From contig JAZOTM010000036.1 of assembly GCA_045657625.1 (NCBI GenBank), positions 62,001 to 126,000 of the forward strand: a stretch of DNA of 64,000 bases, given 5' to 3'. Of this stretch, positions 9,715-18,661 are shown in pieces (within the stretch, counting starts at the first letter, position 1; the number at the start of each line of letters is the position of its first letter). A program made the position numbers and the translations under genes. Origin of the DNA: JAZOTM01 sp045657625. Lineage in GTDB: Bacteria > Bacillota > Clostridia > Lachnospirales > Lachnospiraceae. The notes beneath the pieces were generated by a model. It searched no databases. It was not told the DNA's origin and saw nothing but the letters and a program-made list of their open reading frames with translations.

Positions 9715-10968
9715 CTAGAATTGAATGGTAATACGGAAGATATTTCCATCCGGACTTTCAGCATGAATCTTTCCATTGTGTGCATAGACTATGGAGCGTG
9801 CCATAGCAAGTCCAATGCCAAAACCGGAGACGGTTTGATTGCGGGAGGAATCTTCTCGATAAAACCGATCAAATACAGCATCCATATTTCCTGCCTGCAA
9901 ATGCTCGGCAGGATTTTCTGCAATAATGAGAAAATGCTTTCCGTTTTTTTGCAAGGAGAAAGAAATGGTCCCATTTTCTTTACAATATTTCAAAGCGTTG
10001 TCAGCTAAAATATCAAAGAGTTGATGCATAGAGTTGACATCTCCTTGTATATAACAGTCATTGGCCAAGGTGGTCTGGAAAAGAAGTCCTTTCTGTTCTG
10101 CCGGTGGGATAAAGGAAAATAAACTTTCTTTCATACAATCGGTGAGTGAAATTTTTTGGAATTCAGCTTTGCTTTGCGCTTCTTCCATACGTGCCAATTG
10201 GATGAGGTTTTGTGTTAGCACGGTAAGTTTTTTGGTTTGTTCCCGAATGTTATGAATCCATTTGTTTTCTGTTTCTTCTAATTCTAAAACGTCCAGACTG
10301 GAAGTGATGACTGCAAGTGGCGTTTTTAAATCGTGACCGGCATTCGTAATAAATTCTTTTTGTTTTTGGTAACTTTCTTCGATTGGCCGTAAAATTCTTT
10401 TGGAAAAAATACGAAGTAATAAGTAGATCGCAATAATTCCAACGAAGGATACGGCTAAACTATGTAATAAGAAAGTACGAACAGAGCTAATGTTGTTGCT
10501 GCAATCAATAAATACATAAAGAATCGTGTCGTTTGTTAGGGTGGCTGCATATTTGTAATCAGAATAGTAGCCACTATTTTTCCCGGAACTATAAAGAGAT
10601 TGGGCGATTTCAATGGCTTCAGAAGAGTCAATGGCCGCGATTTGCCCGGTGTTTACGGTGACGATTTTGCCATCGAGGGTAAGGGTAACCGTAAAGAAAC
10701 GGGTTTCGTAGGGTGTCTCTGCTGTAAAGGTTTTGTGCAAATTTCGAATCTCGTTATCCGGAAGGTCATCCGGTTCCGTAACCGGTTCCTGGAAATCCAT
10801 TTTGGGGAAGGAACCGTTGTTTTCTACCAAGAAGGTAAGAATGCGACTGGATTCCGCATCCTTACTTAAATAGTTGGCAAAATTTATAACTGCCATTAAA
10901 AGCAGTAAAACGGAAATGATAGAAATCATTGCTAAGCGAATAAACTTTTTTTGAATTTGTTTAATCAT
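9715..10968 (-). CDS. Two-component sensor histidine kinase
   Basis: Membrane sensor kinase, 417 residues. TM1 lies at about 12-30, an extracellular sensor region follows, and TM2 lies at about 165-190. The HisKA motif is GHDLKTPLAV with the phospho-accepting His. The ATPase domain shows an N box with DNALKYC and a G2 box GFGIGLAMA. Its start overlaps the response-regulator stop by four bases (ATGA), so the two proteins are translationally coupled. The signal sensed is not known. A beta-helix lipoprotein gene downstream hints at a cell-surface or carbohydrate cue. Confidence 0.92.
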   Translation of the reverse strand: MIKQIQKKFIRLAMISIISVLLLLMAVINFANYLSKDAESSRILTFLVENNGSFPKMDFQEPVTEPDDLPDNEIRNLHKTFTAETPYETRFFTVTLTLDGKIVTVNTGQIAAIDSSEAIEIAQSLYSSGKNSGYYSDYKYAATLTNDTILYVFIDCSNNISSVRTFLLHSLAVSFVGIIAIYLLLRIFSKRILRPIEESYQKQKEFITNAGHDLKTPLAVITSSLDVLELEETENKWIHNIREQTKKLTVLTQNLIQLARMEEAQSKAEFQKISLTDCMKESLFSFIPPAEQKGLLFQTTLANDCYIQGDVNSMHQLFDILADNALKYCKENGTISFSLQKNGKHFLIIAENPAEHLQAGNMDAVFDRFYREDSSRNQTVSGFGIGLAMARSIVYAHNGKIHAESPDGNIFRITIQF

Positions 10969-11639
10969 GCTTTTGCCTCCAAAGAGTAACCTACACCACG
11001 GGTCGCTTTAATTTCTACGGTAGAGCCTACCGTTTGTAATTTTTTGCGTAGTCCGGAAATATTTACCCATACCACGTTGATTTCTGCGTCAGAATCCAAT
11101 CCCCAGATTTTTTCAAAAAAACGATCTGCAGAAAGAATTTGACTGGGATTTGATAAAAACATTTCCATCATTTGGAATTCTTTATTGACTAATTTTAAAG
11201 TACCTGTAGGACCTTGTAATTCAAAATTGCTACGATTTAAGGATAAATCGGAGAATTGTAAGGTATCATCGGATAATTCCGGCTGACGGCGAAGCATGGA
11301 GCGGATACGGGCCAATAATTCCTTGGAAGCAAAGGGCTTTGGAAGATAATCATCAGCACCACAGTCCAAACCTTCTACACGGTCGTCTACCTCGCCTTTT
11401 GCAGAAAGTAAAAGAACCGGAAGTGACAGGCCCTCTTCACGAATTTTTTTTAATACCGTTAACCCGTCCATTTCCGGCATCATAATATCGAGAATTGCCC
11501 CGTCATAGTTTCCGTCCATTAAATAGTCGTAGGCATCCCGGCCGTTATAAACTGCATCAACAGAATAATTGCTGTGTTCCAAAATTGCGACCACAGCATC
11601 TGATAAACTTTTTTCATCCTCAGCATAAAGTAAACGCAT
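10965..11639 (-). CDS. OmpR-family response regulator
   Basis: DNA-binding response regulator, 224 residues. The N-terminal receiver has the acidic pair YAEDE, the phospho-acceptor aspartate in ILDIMMPEMDG, and the conserved Lys in LPKPF. The C-terminal winged helix ends in the ATRGVGYSL motif typical of OmpR/PhoB. It is the first gene of the minus-strand operon with the kinase. A good minus-strand promoter lies just upstream at 11675-11703. Confidence 0.93.
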   Translation of the reverse strand: MRLLYAEDEKSLSDAVVAILEHSNYSVDAVYNGRDAYDYLMDGNYDGAILDIMMPEMDGLTVLKKIREEGLSLPVLLLSAKGEVDDRVEGLDCGADDYLPKPFASKELLARIRSMLRRQPELSDDTLQFSDLSLNRSNFELQGPTGTLKLVNKEFQMMEMFLSNPSQILSADRFFEKIWGLDSDAEINVVWVNISGLRKKLQTVGSTVEIKATRGVGYSLEAKA

Positions 11640-11674
11640 AATATGCTCCTTTCATTTCGGCATGATACATCTTT

Positions 11675-11703
11675 ATTTTAACGAATGGGAGGAATTCTGT
11701 CAC
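11675..11703 (-). promoter_or_regulatory. SigA-type promoter of the two-component operon
   Basis: Read on the minus strand, a -35 GTGACA and a -10 TAAAAT are separated by 17 bases. Each matches consensus at five of six positions. It points to the response-regulator gene. Confidence 0.7.
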
Positions 11704-11712
11704 GTGGGGAAC

Positions 11713-11740
11713 TTGACAGACAATTTCATAGGAGTATAAT
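11713..11740 (+). promoter_or_regulatory. SigA-type promoter of lon
   Basis: Consensus -35 TTGACA and consensus -10 TATAAT lie 16 bases apart, pointing to lon. The start point should fall close to the CIRCE operator that begins at 11750. It is back to back with the two-component promoter. Confidence 0.88.
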
Positions 11741-11749
11741 GAAAGATAT

Positions 11750-11776
11750 TTAGCACTCGATAAGTTAGAGTGCTAA
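11750..11776 (+). promoter_or_regulatory. CIRCE operator (HrcA site) upstream of lon
   Basis: A perfect inverted repeat TTAGCACTC, nine bases, GAGTGCTAA matches the CIRCE consensus exactly. It lies 9 bases after the -10 box and 21 bases before the lon start codon. HrcA bound here would block early transcription until heat or misfolding stress titrates HrcA. No hrcA gene is in the window. Confidence 0.95.
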
Positions 11777-11797
11777 CAAAGGGAAAGGAGATAGGCT

Positions 11798-14071
11798 ATG
11801 ATTACAGTACCAATTTATAACATCATTGTTGTCCCGGATGTCACTTTTTATTTTTCTCAAGAGTATTTTGAGGAGAACGTCAAAGAAGTAGCCGCAGTGG
11901 GCGATGAAATCCTTTTCCTGATGTTAAAGGATGATATTGCAAGCGAAGATGTGACACCTGCAGATTTTTATCCCATTGGAGTGAAGGGTGTCGTTGAGAG
12001 TTTAGATAAAGACGGCAATTATGGTATTCAAACTGTATGTCGTGTAGATATTACCGATATTCAAGTAGAAGACGGAAACATTACCGCAGATATTGAAGAA
12101 CGTCAGGATGAAGAGGATATTACAGAAGAAGAGCAGAGACAGCGTTTTCATGCGTTGCGGAATTCCATGTTGAAATTCGTTATGGGAACTCGTTGGGGAA
12201 TTATGGCAAGAACCTATATTATGCAGTGGAAGAACCTGGCAGAAATGGTTTCTACCATGTCTTATCAGCTGACCAATACCAATGAGGACAAGTATCAGAT
12301 TTTGGAAACAGACTCTGTGGCAGAACGCACCTCTCTTTTGGAAAAAGCCATGTATGAATACCTGGAAATTGCCAAGATTACATCGGAAGCAGAAAGTGCA
12401 CAGGAAGCCAGCAATGAAAAGCTTTATCGTGAGGATGCCATTCGAAAACAAATGGAATTTTTACAAAAAGAGCTGGATGAGATGCATCCGGAAAATGTTT
12501 CTGATATACGCAAGTTCCAAAAAGCCATTGAAGAAGCAGAGATGAATGAGGAAGCGAAAACCGAAGCGGAAAAGGTTTTGAATCGCATGAAACAGGAGGG
12601 AGAAAATGGTCATGAATATGGCTCCCTCTATGATTATTTGGATTTCGTGACCGGGCTTTCTTGGAAAAAAGAAGAGGCGAAGGAAATTGATTTAAAACGT
12701 GCAGAAGAAATTTTGGACGAGGATCATTATGGACTGAAAAAGGTAAAAAATCGCATCCTTCAACAGATAGCGGTTATGAATCTGAAAAAAGAACAGTCCG
12801 GTTCTATTTTGCTTTTTGTAGGTGCACCGGGTACCGGTAAGACCAGCATTGGGCAAAGCATTGCGAAGGCCTTGGACCGCAAGTATGTCCGTGTAAGTTT
12901 GGGCGGCGTGCGTGATGAAGCAGAAATACGTGGACATCGTAGAACCTACGTAGGAGCAATGCCGGGACGTATTATGGACGGTATGAAGCGAAGCGGAGTA
13001 TCCAATCCGGTTATGGTTTTAGATGAAGTGGATAAATTGAGCAAGGATTACAGCGGAGATCCGGCCAGTGCTTTACTGGAAGTGTTAGACCCGGAGCAAA
13101 ATGGAACCTTTACAGACCACTATATGAATGTGCCCTATGATTTATCAAATGTCTTATTTGTATGTACAGCAAATACCACAGATACCATTCCGGAGCCATT
13201 GTTGAATCGAATGGAAGTCATTCATTTTCCGGGATATACAGCTTCGGAAAAATATCAGATTGCGAAAAAACATTTACTTCCAAAAGCCATGACAAACATG
13301 GGAATCAAAGCATCCAATTTAAAGGTGACTGAAGAAGCGATGCGAAGCATTATTGCGGATTATACCATGGAGGCAGGGGTGCGAGGCTTAAAGAAGCGGT
13401 TAGATACGTTATGTCGTGTGGCTGCAGTGAAACTGGTACGCCAAGAGCAGAAATCCATTACGGTAAGTCCGAAGAAACTGAGAGAATACTTGGACATGAA
13501 ACCGATTCACCATGATAGTATTTTGGAAGAAAAGAAGCCTGGGATTGTTACAGGGCTTGCATGGACGCAAGCGGGTGGAGATATCTTGTTTATTGAAACC
13601 ATGCTGACAAAGGGAAGTGGAAAAGTTGTGATTACAGGACAATTGGGAGAGGTCATGAAGGAATCCGTACAGATTGCCATTAGTCTTGTGAAATCCATGT
13701 TCCCGGATAAAGCGAAGGTATTAGAGAAAAACGATATTCATATTCATGTGCCGGAGGGTGCGGTTCCAAAGGATGGCCCATCTGCCGGTATTACGATGAC
13801 CACAGCCTTAGCTTCCTTGTTGACAGGAAAACCGGTGGCGCCAAAGTTTGCTATGACAGGAGAAGTGTCTCTTCGTGGAGTGGTAATGCCGATTGGTGGC
13901 TTGCCGGAAAAATTGATGGCAGCCCAAAGAGCAGGTATTTCTACAGTGTTTATTCCGGAGGAAAATGTGGAAGACTTGGATGAAGTAGCAGATGAAGTAA
14001 AAGAAAAATTAGAAATTGTACCGGTAAAACAGGTAGAAGACGTATTAAAACGCGTAGAAGTATTGGCATAG
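11798..14071 (+). CDS. lon: ATP-dependent Lon protease
   Basis: Cytoplasmic AAA+ serine protease for misfolded and regulatory proteins, 757 residues. There is an N-terminal substrate domain (short and divergent), a coiled coil around residues 200-270, and Walker A GAPGTGKT at about 342. Walker B is MVLDEVDKL. The protease domain has catalytic Ser662 in PKDGPSAG and the partner Lys near residue 704 in GGLPEKLMAA. The start has AAAGGAGA upstream. The promoter plus perfect CIRCE site place it in the HrcA heat-shock regulon, which is not the usual arrangement for lon in model Firmicutes. Confidence 0.95.
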   Translation: MITVPIYNIIVVPDVTFYFSQEYFEENVKEVAAVGDEILFLMLKDDIASEDVTPADFYPIGVKGVVESLDKDGNYGIQTVCRVDITDIQVEDGNITADIEERQDEEDITEEEQRQRFHALRNSMLKFVMGTRWGIMARTYIMQWKNLAEMVSTMSYQLTNTNEDKYQILETDSVAERTSLLEKAMYEYLEIAKITSEAESAQEASNEKLYREDAIRKQMEFLQKELDEMHPENVSDIRKFQKAIEEAEMNEEAKTEAEKVLNRMKQEGENGHEYGSLYDYLDFVTGLSWKKEEAKEIDLKRAEEILDEDHYGLKKVKNRILQQIAVMNLKKEQSGSILLFVGAPGTGKTSIGQSIAKALDRKYVRVSLGGVRDEAEIRGHRRTYVGAMPGRIMDGMKRSGVSNPVMVLDEVDKLSKDYSGDPASALLEVLDPEQNGTFTDHYMNVPYDLSNVLFVCTANTTDTIPEPLLNRMEVIHFPGYTASEKYQIAKKHLLPKAMTNMGIKASNLKVTEEAMRSIIADYTMEAGVRGLKKRLDTLCRVAAVKLVRQEQKSITVSPKKLREYLDMKPIHHDSILEEKKPGIVTGLAWTQAGGDILFIETMLTKGSGKVVITGQLGEVMKESVQIAISLVKSMFPDKAKVLEKNDIHIHVPEGAVPKDGPSAGITMTTALASLLTGKPVAPKFAMTGEVSLRGVVMPIGGLPEKLMAAQRAGISTVFIPEENVEDLDEVADEVKEKLEIVPVKQVEDVLKRVEVLA

Positions 14072-14082
14072 AGGATTATTAT

Positions 14083-14109
14083 AATGGCGAGGGAAATATC
14101 CTCGCCATT
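14083..14109. terminator. Hairpin between lon and the convergent glycosyltransferase
   Basis: A perfect 10-base stem (AATGGCGAGG and its complement) has a 7-base loop. The flanks are AT-rich, not T-runs, so it is a weaker candidate that could serve both convergent genes. Confidence 0.55.
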
Positions 14110-14140
14110 ACTTTGAAAAAACAATAAATTAAATATAAAT

Positions 14141-15307
14141 TTAAGAAAATGCGATGTTTAACATGGCTTCCACACAGGAAAGGAAACTATGGTTTTGCAT
14201 CGCTTTTTTATGTCCGTTTTCAGCGATGGTTTTTCGTTCGTCTTCATGATTCAGATAATATTCGATTTTTCGCATAAGGTCATTATCGTCTTCAAAGAAA
14301 ACAAAATCTCGGTCTGCCTCAAAGTGACGGAAAAGATCTGCCTGATAATTGGTGAGTAGAAATCCACCGGCGCCAAAAATATCCATACATCGAAGTGGGA
14401 TGCCGGATTTGATACTACGAAGAGAAATGTTTAAGTTGATGGCACTGTTGTGGAAGATCAAAGGCATTTCAGAATAATAACTGGCGGGACCTTTGTTTAC
14501 GACTCCGGGAATCTGGCTTTTGGGGTCTAGCGTAAATAGGGATACTTCGTATTTGCCAGCAACCTTTTCCAAAATATCACGACGCTCCAAAGAAGTTAAT
14601 TTACGATTTAAGTAATACTCTGCATACACATAATCAAGGGTTTCGGCACCGTCCGGATAGGGCTCGTAGGGCTCTACTTGTTGCATGTCTTGTAAAATGC
14701 CGGTCGTGAGAGAATCCTGGATAAAGTTGTAGCCGGAAATTTTACGTTGAGCGTCCAAGAGACCGGAGAGGAATCCTTGGGTGAAGGGAGAAACCTTCTG
14801 GTACATGCGATCGTAAATATTATGATCTTCATCATAGAGGGCACCTACGAAAGAAATTTCACAGTCGGTTTTTTCTTTGTCATAAGGTAGAGTAAGCAGC
14901 TCTGTGATGAGTTCGCTGTTCACAGGGAGTGGCATGTAGTGTATGTTTTTAAGCCCCCCTTTTCGAAAAGTATCCACCTCGAAGGAATCAAAATGAAACA
15001 CCACATTGGTGGGATAAGAAATACGGTAAGAGTATAACTTTACGAAGGGACTATCATATGTCAATGAAATATATTTTAGATTTAATTTATGACAAACTTC
15101 CGCCATTAATGGGAAGAAGTTATACGAAAAACAAAAGTCAAAGTCTTCGGATTTTGCAAAAGCCTCAGCTTCTTTTAGGAAATCATCGCTGATGCGTTCT
15201 TTGTAATCCGGATGAGAAAAAGCGGAGTAGGTATGTCCTAAATATTGAAATGTACGAAGCATTTCATCCTGACCAAAGCAGGGCCAATCTAAGTATAAGA
15301 TATGCAT
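14141..15307 (-). CDS. Glycosyltransferase, CgeB/DUF3880-like
   Basis: Predicted cytoplasmic glycosyltransferase of 388 residues with two Rossmann-like halves. The N-terminal half has FCFSYNFFPLMAE and the YISLTYDSP strand, typical of the DUF3880 domain. The C-terminal half resembles glycosyl-transferase group 1 (IPLRCMDIFGAGGFLLTN, then an acidic region and an H-rich end). Related proteins sit in spore-coat or cell-surface glycan pathways. It is a stand-alone gene with no pathway neighbours, so the acceptor cannot be named. Confidence 0.75.
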   Translation of the reverse strand: MHILYLDWPCFGQDEMLRTFQYLGHTYSAFSHPDYKERISDDFLKEAEAFAKSEDFDFCFSYNFFPLMAEVCHKLNLKYISLTYDSPFVKLYSYRISYPTNVVFHFDSFEVDTFRKGGLKNIHYMPLPVNSELITELLTLPYDKEKTDCEISFVGALYDEDHNIYDRMYQKVSPFTQGFLSGLLDAQRKISGYNFIQDSLTTGILQDMQQVEPYEPYPDGAETLDYVYAEYYLNRKLTSLERRDILEKVAGKYEVSLFTLDPKSQIPGVVNKGPASYYSEMPLIFHNSAINLNISLRSIKSGIPLRCMDIFGAGGFLLTNYQADLFRHFEADRDFVFFEDDNDLMRKIEYYLNHEDERKTIAENGHKKAMQNHSFLSCVEAMLNIAFS

Positions 15308-15462
15308 AAAGGTTCTCCTTTGTGTTTGTTATTTGTATTATACCAAATGACTACTTTTTTCACATTCTTTTAAGAAACAGAAAACTGACATTTTCCTTGA
15401 AAAAGGATAAAATAAAAGTATCAAGTAATATCAAATAGAATACTGCAAAGGAGCTGTTGCCT

Positions 15463-16833
15463 ATGCGAAAAAAGTATGTACTGGACACAAACATTTTGAT
15501 CCAGCAGCCGAATTCCATTTTTGGTTTTGCAGACAATGAGGTCATCATCACAGGTACCACATTGCAGGAGTTGGATCATCACAAAACGGCCCCGGGTGAG
15601 ACCGGATTTCATGCGAGGGAAGCCATTCGAATTCTGGATAGCTTCCGTGAAAAAGGAGATTATTTGAAAGGAATCCCCATGATGAACGGCGGTATTCTGT
15701 CAATTGAACCCAATGGGTTAAATCAAGACAATTTACCTATGGGATTTTCTTTGGAAGCACCGGACAACCGGATTATCAGTTCCGTGATTTCACTTGCGAA
15801 AAAATCAAAAGAACCGGTGATATTAATTACCAATGATGTTTCGATGCGTATTAATGCCATTGTATGTGGCGTTGAGGTGCAGGGTTATAAAAACGAGGAA
15901 ATTCAGGAAGAGCATCAGACCTACACCGGTCGCAATATTGTGTTGATGGACGACGAAATCATAGAAGCACTTTATCATGATGGCAAGGTGGAACATCCCG
16001 GAAAAGATGCAGAAGGAAAAGAGTTAAAATTAATTGATAATGAATTCTTATTGCTAAAGAGCAATATCAATCCGGATCAAAAAACAGCGATTTGTTATTA
16101 CAGAAAAGGGGAGTTACACATCATTCGCGATGAATCCCTTCGTGCGTTTAATGTGACTCCGCGTAACGTGGCGCAGAAGTTTGCACTATCTGCATTGTTG
16201 GCGCCGGCAGAAGAAGTTCCGTTAGTAATTTTAAAAGGACCGGCAGGTTGTGCAAAGACCTTCCTGAGTTTGGCGGCAGGATTGGAACGTACCTATGATT
16301 CCAGAAGAGAACGGACCTACAACAAGGTGATGATTACCAGAAATAATATTTTGTCAGATGCGGACTTAGGATATTTACCGGGCACTTTGGAAGAAAAGAT
16401 GAGCCCCTTGATTGCACCATTTACAGATAATCTGGAGGTTTTGCTACGAGCAAAGTGCAAGGAAGAGGATCCAAGACAAATTCAAATGCAGATTGAGGAT
16501 ATGATGATGTCCGGCATTATTGAGATTTGTTCCATGGCCTATATGAGAGGTCGTTCCATTTCCAATTCTTATCTGATCATTGATGAGGCACAGAACGCTA
16601 CGGTTGGTCAGATTTTGGAACTGGTTACCAGAGCCGGTATGGGAACGAAGATTGTAATTTGCGGAGATCCGGATCAGATTGATAATCCGAAATTGGATCG
16701 TGTAAACAACGGACTTGTATTTGCGGCAGAAAAAATGAAAAACAGTTTTCTATGTGCACAGATTACCTTTGAAAACGAAGAATCTGTAAGAAGCCCATTG
16801 GCATTGGAAGCTGCCAAACGATTAACCTTGTAG
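15463..16833 (+). CDS. PIN-domain and PhoH-like ATPase
   Basis: Two-domain protein of 456 residues. The N-terminal PIN ribonuclease-like domain (residues 1-135) begins KKYVLDTNILIQ and has the acidic residues of a nuclease site. The PhoH-type ATPase/helicase has Walker A GPAGCAKT and Walker B LIIDEAQN. Family knowledge (PhoH2, YlaK-type) suggests RNA cleavage and unwinding. A TTG at 15457 is in frame, but ATG at 15463 has the better 9-base spacing from AAAGGAG. A strong terminator follows. Confidence 0.88.
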   Translation: MRKKYVLDTNILIQQPNSIFGFADNEVIITGTTLQELDHHKTAPGETGFHAREAIRILDSFREKGDYLKGIPMMNGGILSIEPNGLNQDNLPMGFSLEAPDNRIISSVISLAKKSKEPVILITNDVSMRINAIVCGVEVQGYKNEEIQEEHQTYTGRNIVLMDDEIIEALYHDGKVEHPGKDAEGKELKLIDNEFLLLKSNINPDQKTAICYYRKGELHIIRDESLRAFNVTPRNVAQKFALSALLAPAEEVPLVILKGPAGCAKTFLSLAAGLERTYDSRRERTYNKVMITRNNILSDADLGYLPGTLEEKMSPLIAPFTDNLEVLLRAKCKEEDPRQIQMQIEDMMMSGIIEICSMAYMRGRSISNSYLIIDEAQNATVGQILELVTRAGMGTKIVICGDPDQIDNPKLDRVNNGLVFAAEKMKNSFLCAQITFENEESVRSPLALEAAKRLTL

Positions 16834-16858
16834 AATAAAATAGATGCGTGTATACTTG

Positions 16859-16893
16859 AAGCGACAGAATGGTTACATTCTGTCGCTTTATTG
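16859..16893 (+). terminator. Rho-independent terminator after the PhoH gene
   Basis: A 13-base stem (arm AAGCGACAGAATG) with a GTTA loop is followed by a T-rich tail. Confidence 0.9.
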
Positions 16894-16914
16894 TTTTAGA
16901 AGAAAGGAACGGAT

Positions 16915-17280
16915 ATGAAGTATTTAAAACAATTTGGAATCATATTGTTCGTATCCCTTTTAGGAGAAATCCTGCATGCAGTGTTGCCCTTACCAATTCC
17001 TGCCAGTATTTATGGCTTGGTTTTGATGTTGGCGGCGCTTATGACCGGCGTGATTTCTCTGGAAAAGGTGGAAAATGTCAGTCTGTATTTGATTGAGATT
17101 ATGCCGGTTATGTTTATACCCGCAGGAGCAGGCCTACTTACCGGATGGAGCGTATTGCAACCTATGCTGGTACCGGTGGCAGTGATTACCGTCGTTTCTA
17201 CTGTTGTGGTTATGGGCATCACCGGAGTGATTACCCAGTGGTTAATCAAAAAAACAACAAAGGAGGATGGACATGAATGA
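16915..17280 (+). CDS. lrgA: CidA/LrgA-family holin-like protein
   Basis: Small membrane protein of 121 residues with four predicted transmembrane helices. The conserved LrgA segment is PIPASIYGLVLM. CidA/LrgA proteins form holin-like oligomers with an LrgB partner and are tied to autolysis control and overflow/pyruvate metabolism. The next gene, lrgB, overlaps by eight bases, so the two are cotranslated. No LytSR-type regulator is adjacent. Confidence 0.88.
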   Translation: MKYLKQFGIILFVSLLGEILHAVLPLPIPASIYGLVLMLAALMTGVISLEKVENVSLYLIEIMPVMFIPAGAGLLTGWSVLQPMLVPVAVITVVSTVVVMGITGVITQWLIKKTTKEDGHE

Positions 17281-17965
17281 GTTTGTAGTAGATTCTGTAT
17301 TCTTTGGTGTGTTTTTAAGTTTGCTTGCTTATGGAATCGGTGTTGTCTTGAAAAATAAGTTGAAATTAGCGATATTTAATCCTCTTTTAATTTCTATAAT
17401 TTTAACAATTGTCGTGCTGCTTATCTTTCATATCGACTATGAAGTCTATTACGAGGGAGCGAAATATTTAAGTTATTTCTTAACTCCGGCCACAGTGGCC
17501 CTTGCCATTCCGTTGTACCAACAAATGGAAGCGCTAAAAAAGAATTGGGTAGCGATTTTGCTTGGGATTTTATCCGGCGCTTTAACCAGTATGGGATGTA
17601 TTTTGATTTTAGCGATTCTCTTTGGCTTGAGTCATGCAGAATATGTGACCCTTTTACCAAAATCCATTACCACCGCCATCGGTATGGGTGTCTCTGAGGA
17701 ATTGGGTGGTTATGTCACCATTACGGTAGCCGTGATTATTATCACCGGAATTTTAGGAAACATGATGGCTGAATTCGTATGCAAACTGTTCCGAGTTACA
17801 CATCCTGTAGCAAAAGGAATTGCCATTGGATCTGCCAGCCATGCCATTGGTACTACGAAAGCCATGGAAATGGGGGAAGTAGAAGGTGCTATGAGCAGTC
17901 TTTCCATTGCAGTTTCCGGTCTGATGACTGTGGTAGGAGCTTCTATTTTTGCCATGTTTTATTAG
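17273..17965 (+). CDS. lrgB: LrgB-family membrane protein
   Basis: Partner membrane protein of LrgA, about 230 residues, with six or more hydrophobic helices. The hallmark LrgB stretch LLPKSITTAIGMGVSEELGG and the SHAIGTTKAMEMGEVEGAMS region are present. The ATG at 17267 lies directly against AGGAGG. ATG 17273 has a 6-base spacing and is the likely start. A terminator lies 80 bases downstream. Confidence 0.9.
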   Translation: MNEFVVDSVFFGVFLSLLAYGIGVVLKNKLKLAIFNPLLISIILTIVVLLIFHIDYEVYYEGAKYLSYFLTPATVALAIPLYQQMEALKKNWVAILLGILSGALTSMGCILILAILFGLSHAEYVTLLPKSITTAIGMGVSEELGGYVTITVAVIIITGILGNMMAEFVCKLFRVTHPVAKGIAIGSASHAIGTTKAMEMGEVEGAMSSLSIAVSGLMTVVGASIFAMFY

Positions 17966-18044
17966 GACATCATCCTTAAACATAAGAGAAGAAAATTTTA
18001 AAAAAATCATTTTTGACACATAAAAAGTTCGAAATTACGAGAAG

Positions 18045-18081
18045 AATCGGGTTCCCCTCTTTGTGGGAAGCCGATTTTTTT
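18045..18081 (+). terminator. Rho-independent terminator after lrgAB
   Basis: The stem consists of AATCGG and TTCCC paired with GGGAA and CCGATT around one G-G mismatch. Seven T follow. Confidence 0.85.
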
Positions 18082-18096
18082 GTGAATTTTTACGTG

Positions 18097-18126
18097 TAGA
18101 CAAAATGGAAAAAAGGGAAGTATACT
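18097..18126 (+). promoter_or_regulatory. Promoter of the Tad pilus operon
   Basis: A -35 TAGACA and a -10 TATACT lie 18 bases apart, each five of six to consensus. They are about 30 bases before the first tad gene. Confidence 0.6.
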
Positions 18127-18157
18127 CGTCCTACGACGAAAAGAGGTGATGACATAC

Positions 18158-18661
18158 ATGATATGGCGCTTGTCCCTATTGCTTTTTCTTACCCTGGCAG
18201 TATGGATGGATTTCAAAAAGGGTATCATTCGAAACTGGTTAATCGTGAGTGGCATTCTCGTTGGATTGTTCTTCCAGGTTCACTTGCGAGGTTCCTACGG
18301 AATCCTTTACTTTCTTGTAAATGTTTCTGTACCGGTTGTTCTGTTTTTCTATTTATTTCACATTCGCGGCATTGGAGCCGGAGATCTGAAACTATTATCC
18401 CTAGTAGGTAGTTTTTATCGCACCCACAGTTTCTTTGACGTACTTCTGTATATTTTCTTTGCAGCATTTTTCTGTTGCTTGTATCAGCTTTACAAAAACG
18501 AAACATTAACAGATAGTATCAATCGATTTATGGAATATGTGGATGCCTCCGTAGAAGCAAAACGTATTTTGCCTTATCCGGATAGTGGTACTTTTCAGAA
18601 CAAACTTCATTTTTCACTCCCCATTTTGCTTGGAGTGTTTTTAAGGGAGGTAATATTTTGA
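18158..18661 (+). CDS. Prepilin peptidase of the Tad pilus (TadV/CpaA-like, A24)
   Basis: Membrane aspartic peptidase that removes the leader of Flp-type prepilins. The two catalytic aspartates are visible in WMDFKKGIIRN and GIGAGDLKLLS. About 167 residues with several helices is the usual size of TadV. In-frame GTG 18146 and ATG 18149 lie within the ribosome site, so ATG 18158 is chosen. It is the first gene of the chromosomal Tad operon. Its natural substrate, the Flp pilin at 22840, has been cut by the mobile element. Confidence 0.85.
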   Translation: MIWRLSLLLFLTLAVWMDFKKGIIRNWLIVSGILVGLFFQVHLRGSYGILYFLVNVSVPVVLFFYLFHIRGIGAGDLKLLSLVGSFYRTHSFFDVLLYIFFAAFFCCLYQLYKNETLTDSINRFMEYVDASVEAKRILPYPDSGTFQNKLHFSLPILLGVFLREVIF

